Below, piece after piece: positions 61,518 through 64,000 of a stretch of DNA of 64,000 bases (position 1 is its first letter; each line of letters opens with the position of its first letter). Source of the stretch: Linanthus parryae (taxonomy: Eukaryota > Streptophyta > Magnoliopsida > Ericales > Polemoniaceae). Location: assembly GCA_023055425.1 (NCBI GenBank), contig JALGPY010000007.1, positions 19,168,001 through 19,232,000 on the forward strand. The letters run 5' to 3'. Under the pieces are notes generated by a model. That model did not search any database. It had not been told where the DNA came from and worked only from the letters and a program-made list of their open reading frames with translations. The position numbers and the translations under genes are program-made.

Positions 61518-64000
61518 ATCCTTAAGATCATCCCTTCGATCTTCAAGCAGTCGATGGGGTATGCTCCTATGAGCAATTCCTTTGCATGGCAGGATCATAA
61601 TTTGCTCTCACCCCTATGGATGGGAACCTCGCTTAGAAAGTCACTCCCACTGTCCGAAGGATCCTTGAGGGACTAATTCCTCACATGGACTAAGGAACAG
61701 GGTATTTCCTAGCGGTTCCTCCATGCACGCGGAGATCATCATCTCTACGAACATTCCCTTAACTATGGACATCTCCTTATGAGAAATCATATATTTTGTG
61801 AATCCATTTGCGTTACACTACTAATCGGCTGTTGCGTTTCGAATACGCAACCCCCTAAAGTACTCCGAATAGCATGGGAAGATATGTTACTCCATGAAGA
61901 TACATTTCTTCCATCTAGGGTATAAATTCCTTCTTGTCAGGCGATGAAATATCCTGGGGCAATATCTTAGGTTCATCATCTTGCGTGGTGACTATTATGT
62001 CTTCCCCTTCGATGTCAAATCGTCGACGGGGTACGCTCCAAAGAGCGTTCCTACGCAAAGAGGATTCTCTTTCAGCATTATCGTCATATACGATAGGCTG
62101 CTCACTAGGTAAGGCACTCCCACTGTTCTCAAGATACATAGGAACAAATTCCTCTTGAGTAGTGGTGAATTGAGTGTCATCTAGTGGTTCCTCTTCCTCG
62201 TAGAGAATGCCATCTTCACGAGGTTCTCCCTGACTAGGAAAACTTAGTTAGCTCATAAGCTGCCGATCCCCATGGCCTAAGGTGACCTCATATAGGTTGC
62301 CTTTTGGTCCACATCTCGTAGGGCGTAGTGGCTACAGACTTGGTGGGTTCTTGGTTGAGTAAATCGACAGACGTTTAACAAAGCGTCTCCTCAAGATAGG
62401 GAACTTATACTTTGAGCGTGCTATCATACATCAAACCGTCTTCAGGCTGTATCCTATTTCTCCTATCCGCCACAGCATTCTGCTGCGGGGCATGGGAATA
62501 GCCAACTGCCTTACTACTCCTCTCCATCACATAGCTCTTGCTAAGATAGATACTCGCAGTCTCATTCTGGCTAAGGACATATCCTTTTGTCCAGAAGGTT
62601 TTCTACCTTTTGTAGATACCTGTCTCAAGCACCCTTGTGCCTCAGACTTATGTGGCCCAAGCACACATAGTTGAGATGCGTACAATAATCTACGAATGTG
62701 ATGGAGCAGTAAGCACCATGTCTTTAGCTATTAACTTTTAATGGATCACAATAACAGAACGAATAATATGTAAAGACTCAATAATCCTTACTGCTTTACT
62801 GGATGGTTTGCCTTTCGCCTTTCGTGTAAGGCAAGAATCACACACAGGTAAGGGTACCTTGGGCATATTCCAAGCAGGCCTACCTTAGCTAGCCTGAACA
62901 TCCTTTCCTGATGTAGTGTGTCACAATCTAGCGCGCCACATATCAGAATCTTAAGGCACAACCCTAGAGTTGATATCCAAAGATCCTGAGGCGTTATTCA
63001 TGCTAGAAATCAAGAGTGCATAACCATTCATAACATGACCAATTCCAAAGTAAAACTGTAACCAAAACAAATTTTGGTGGCTACTCCCTCAAAGATAATC
63101 TCATGGATCCTTTTAGACGAGAAGTTAATGCCATGTCTGGCCTTCTAGTCTTAAGGAAACATCCTTTTCCTCCTTTGCATTTGCCTGTCTTGGGATATTG
63201 GTCATGTACCAATATTTCGCCCTTGTTCCCTTATCCTTGCCCCACCTGTTCCATGGTCCTAATACCGGGCTAGGGACTACATCTGCCTATCATACTTCAT
63301 TCACAGTCTTTTAGCAATCATATATTGCTTAGACTTCAAAAGTATGGTGAACTAGTATTCTAAGCAAGCACTTGGTTGCTTAGATCCTAGAACGGAGCGA
63401 TGTTTGGTCTTATCCAAACATCTTGACACTCTCAAAGTGTGTCATATAACGTTTTCATGGCACTTTCATGAAACGTGGCAGAGATAGCAACAAATTGCTA
63501 ATCGGATAACTTAAACATCTCATCATAACGGCATGAATCTCAGAAGCTATAGTTGAGTACCAATCTCATAGACTATAGTCGAGTGCTAAAATTTTATGAT
63601 TGAGTTTGATAGTTTAAGGTGGGATTTATGAGTCATTACTCACAACTTTTAATGAGGCAAATGGCTAAGGTGGATCCAAGATTCTTCTTTGGCTCATTCC
63701 TACAATCTTTGAATCTCAAAGTGGTCTTGAACTTGCTGATGAGGTCATTTCCCCACCTTGGCATAGCACGCTCTATGAAATTTATCTTGACTGCCTCCCA
63801 CTATTGGTTAGCCTAAAGATAATGTTCATGTGCTGCTGTGACAACTATTCATCACAGGTTCGACCATATTTGTAGGTGTTTTTGACAAACTATGTCCAAC
63901 GATTTGGTTACATAGTACGATGACTTGTCATATCGTTTATTGTCACTATTTTAGCCTTTACAGTTTCAATTTAGACACAATTGATCTTGAGACATTGCAT
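61518..64000 (-). pseudogene. Degenerate copia integrase and upstream region, minus strand
   Basis: This continues the old copia interrupted by the gypsy. On the minus strand a PQQNAVADRRN segment near 62480 matches integrase (normally TPQQNGVAERRN), and a CLTRKAKGKPSSKAVRIIES-like segment near 62760-62840 matches the zinc-finger side of integrase (normally CLxGKxxKxPF). The 61915-62139 stretch (SEQPIVYDDNAERE, RRNALWSVPRRRFDIEGEDI) is probably the integrase-reverse transcriptase linker. Many stops. The 5' LTR lies beyond the window. Confidence 0.6.

Noticed and set aside
1..64000. CRISPR arrays, bacterial operons, rRNA or complete tRNA genes
   Set aside because: The repeats seen are plant transposons or minisatellites; no spacer-repeat structure and no cloverleaf were found. 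The only tRNA-like signal is the SINE at 38953-39053.

Overview
This is plant nuclear DNA. It shows GT-AG introns, an L1-type LINE, Ty1/copia and Ty3/gypsy LTR retrotransposons, Stowaway, Tourist-type, hAT and Mutator non-autonomous transposons, a cytosolic sulfotransferase gene, an Ole e 1/proline-rich cell-wall gene and an IMP3 gene with plant-type promoter boxes. The gene types and AT-rich spacers suggest a eudicot; I cannot name the species. No bacterial operon, CRISPR array or rRNA is visible.

Layout. 1-6398: decayed copia elements on the + strand, with a solo gypsy LTR and a Stowaway MITE inserted. 6405-6670: 5' fragment of a sulfotransferase pseudogene (-), cut by a copia LTR. 6830-8670: possible LTR-like insertion. 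9187-13376: a copia with TA...TA LTR ends, a deleted gag and a 472-bp internal duplication. 13658-14075: old copia RNase H fragment (-). 14468-15460: intact intronless sulfotransferase (-). 15929-17657: two MITEs and scrambled short repeats. 17872-24017: full-length L1 LINE with a 14-bp target duplication. 24142-25853: two PIF/Harbinger-like elements. 26821-28282: two-exon Ole e 1/proline-rich protein gene (+). 29000-38644: four-exon IMP3 gene (-), whose 7.9-kb third intron holds two hAT-like elements and a complete non-autonomous LTR element (32702-36211). 38953-39053: a SINE. 40355-43176: more MITEs, including nested Mutator-like ones. 43406-64000: an old minus-strand copia (3' LTR 43406-43877, reverse transcriptase near 46.1-46.4 kb, integrase near 62-63 kb) split by a young, structurally complete 15,034-bp Tat-lineage gypsy at 46484-61517.

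Host genes: I support three apparently functional ones (sulfotransferase, Ole e 1/PRP, IMP3) and one host pseudogene. Exons of IMP3 were joined by matching splice sites and reading phase, giving a 183-codon protein of the usual family length.

Most notable systems: (1) the element in IMP3 intron 3 has near-identical LTRs, no pol, and a single 597-codon ORF that combines a gypsy gag-like domain with six repeated chromodomain-like cores at its C terminus; (2) the Tat gypsy carries gag-pro and pol in the same frame separated by one TGA, a 3' minisatellite with a higher-order period, and a multi-exon antisense gene encoding a plant mobile domain protein. All comparisons were made by eye; no database search was run.
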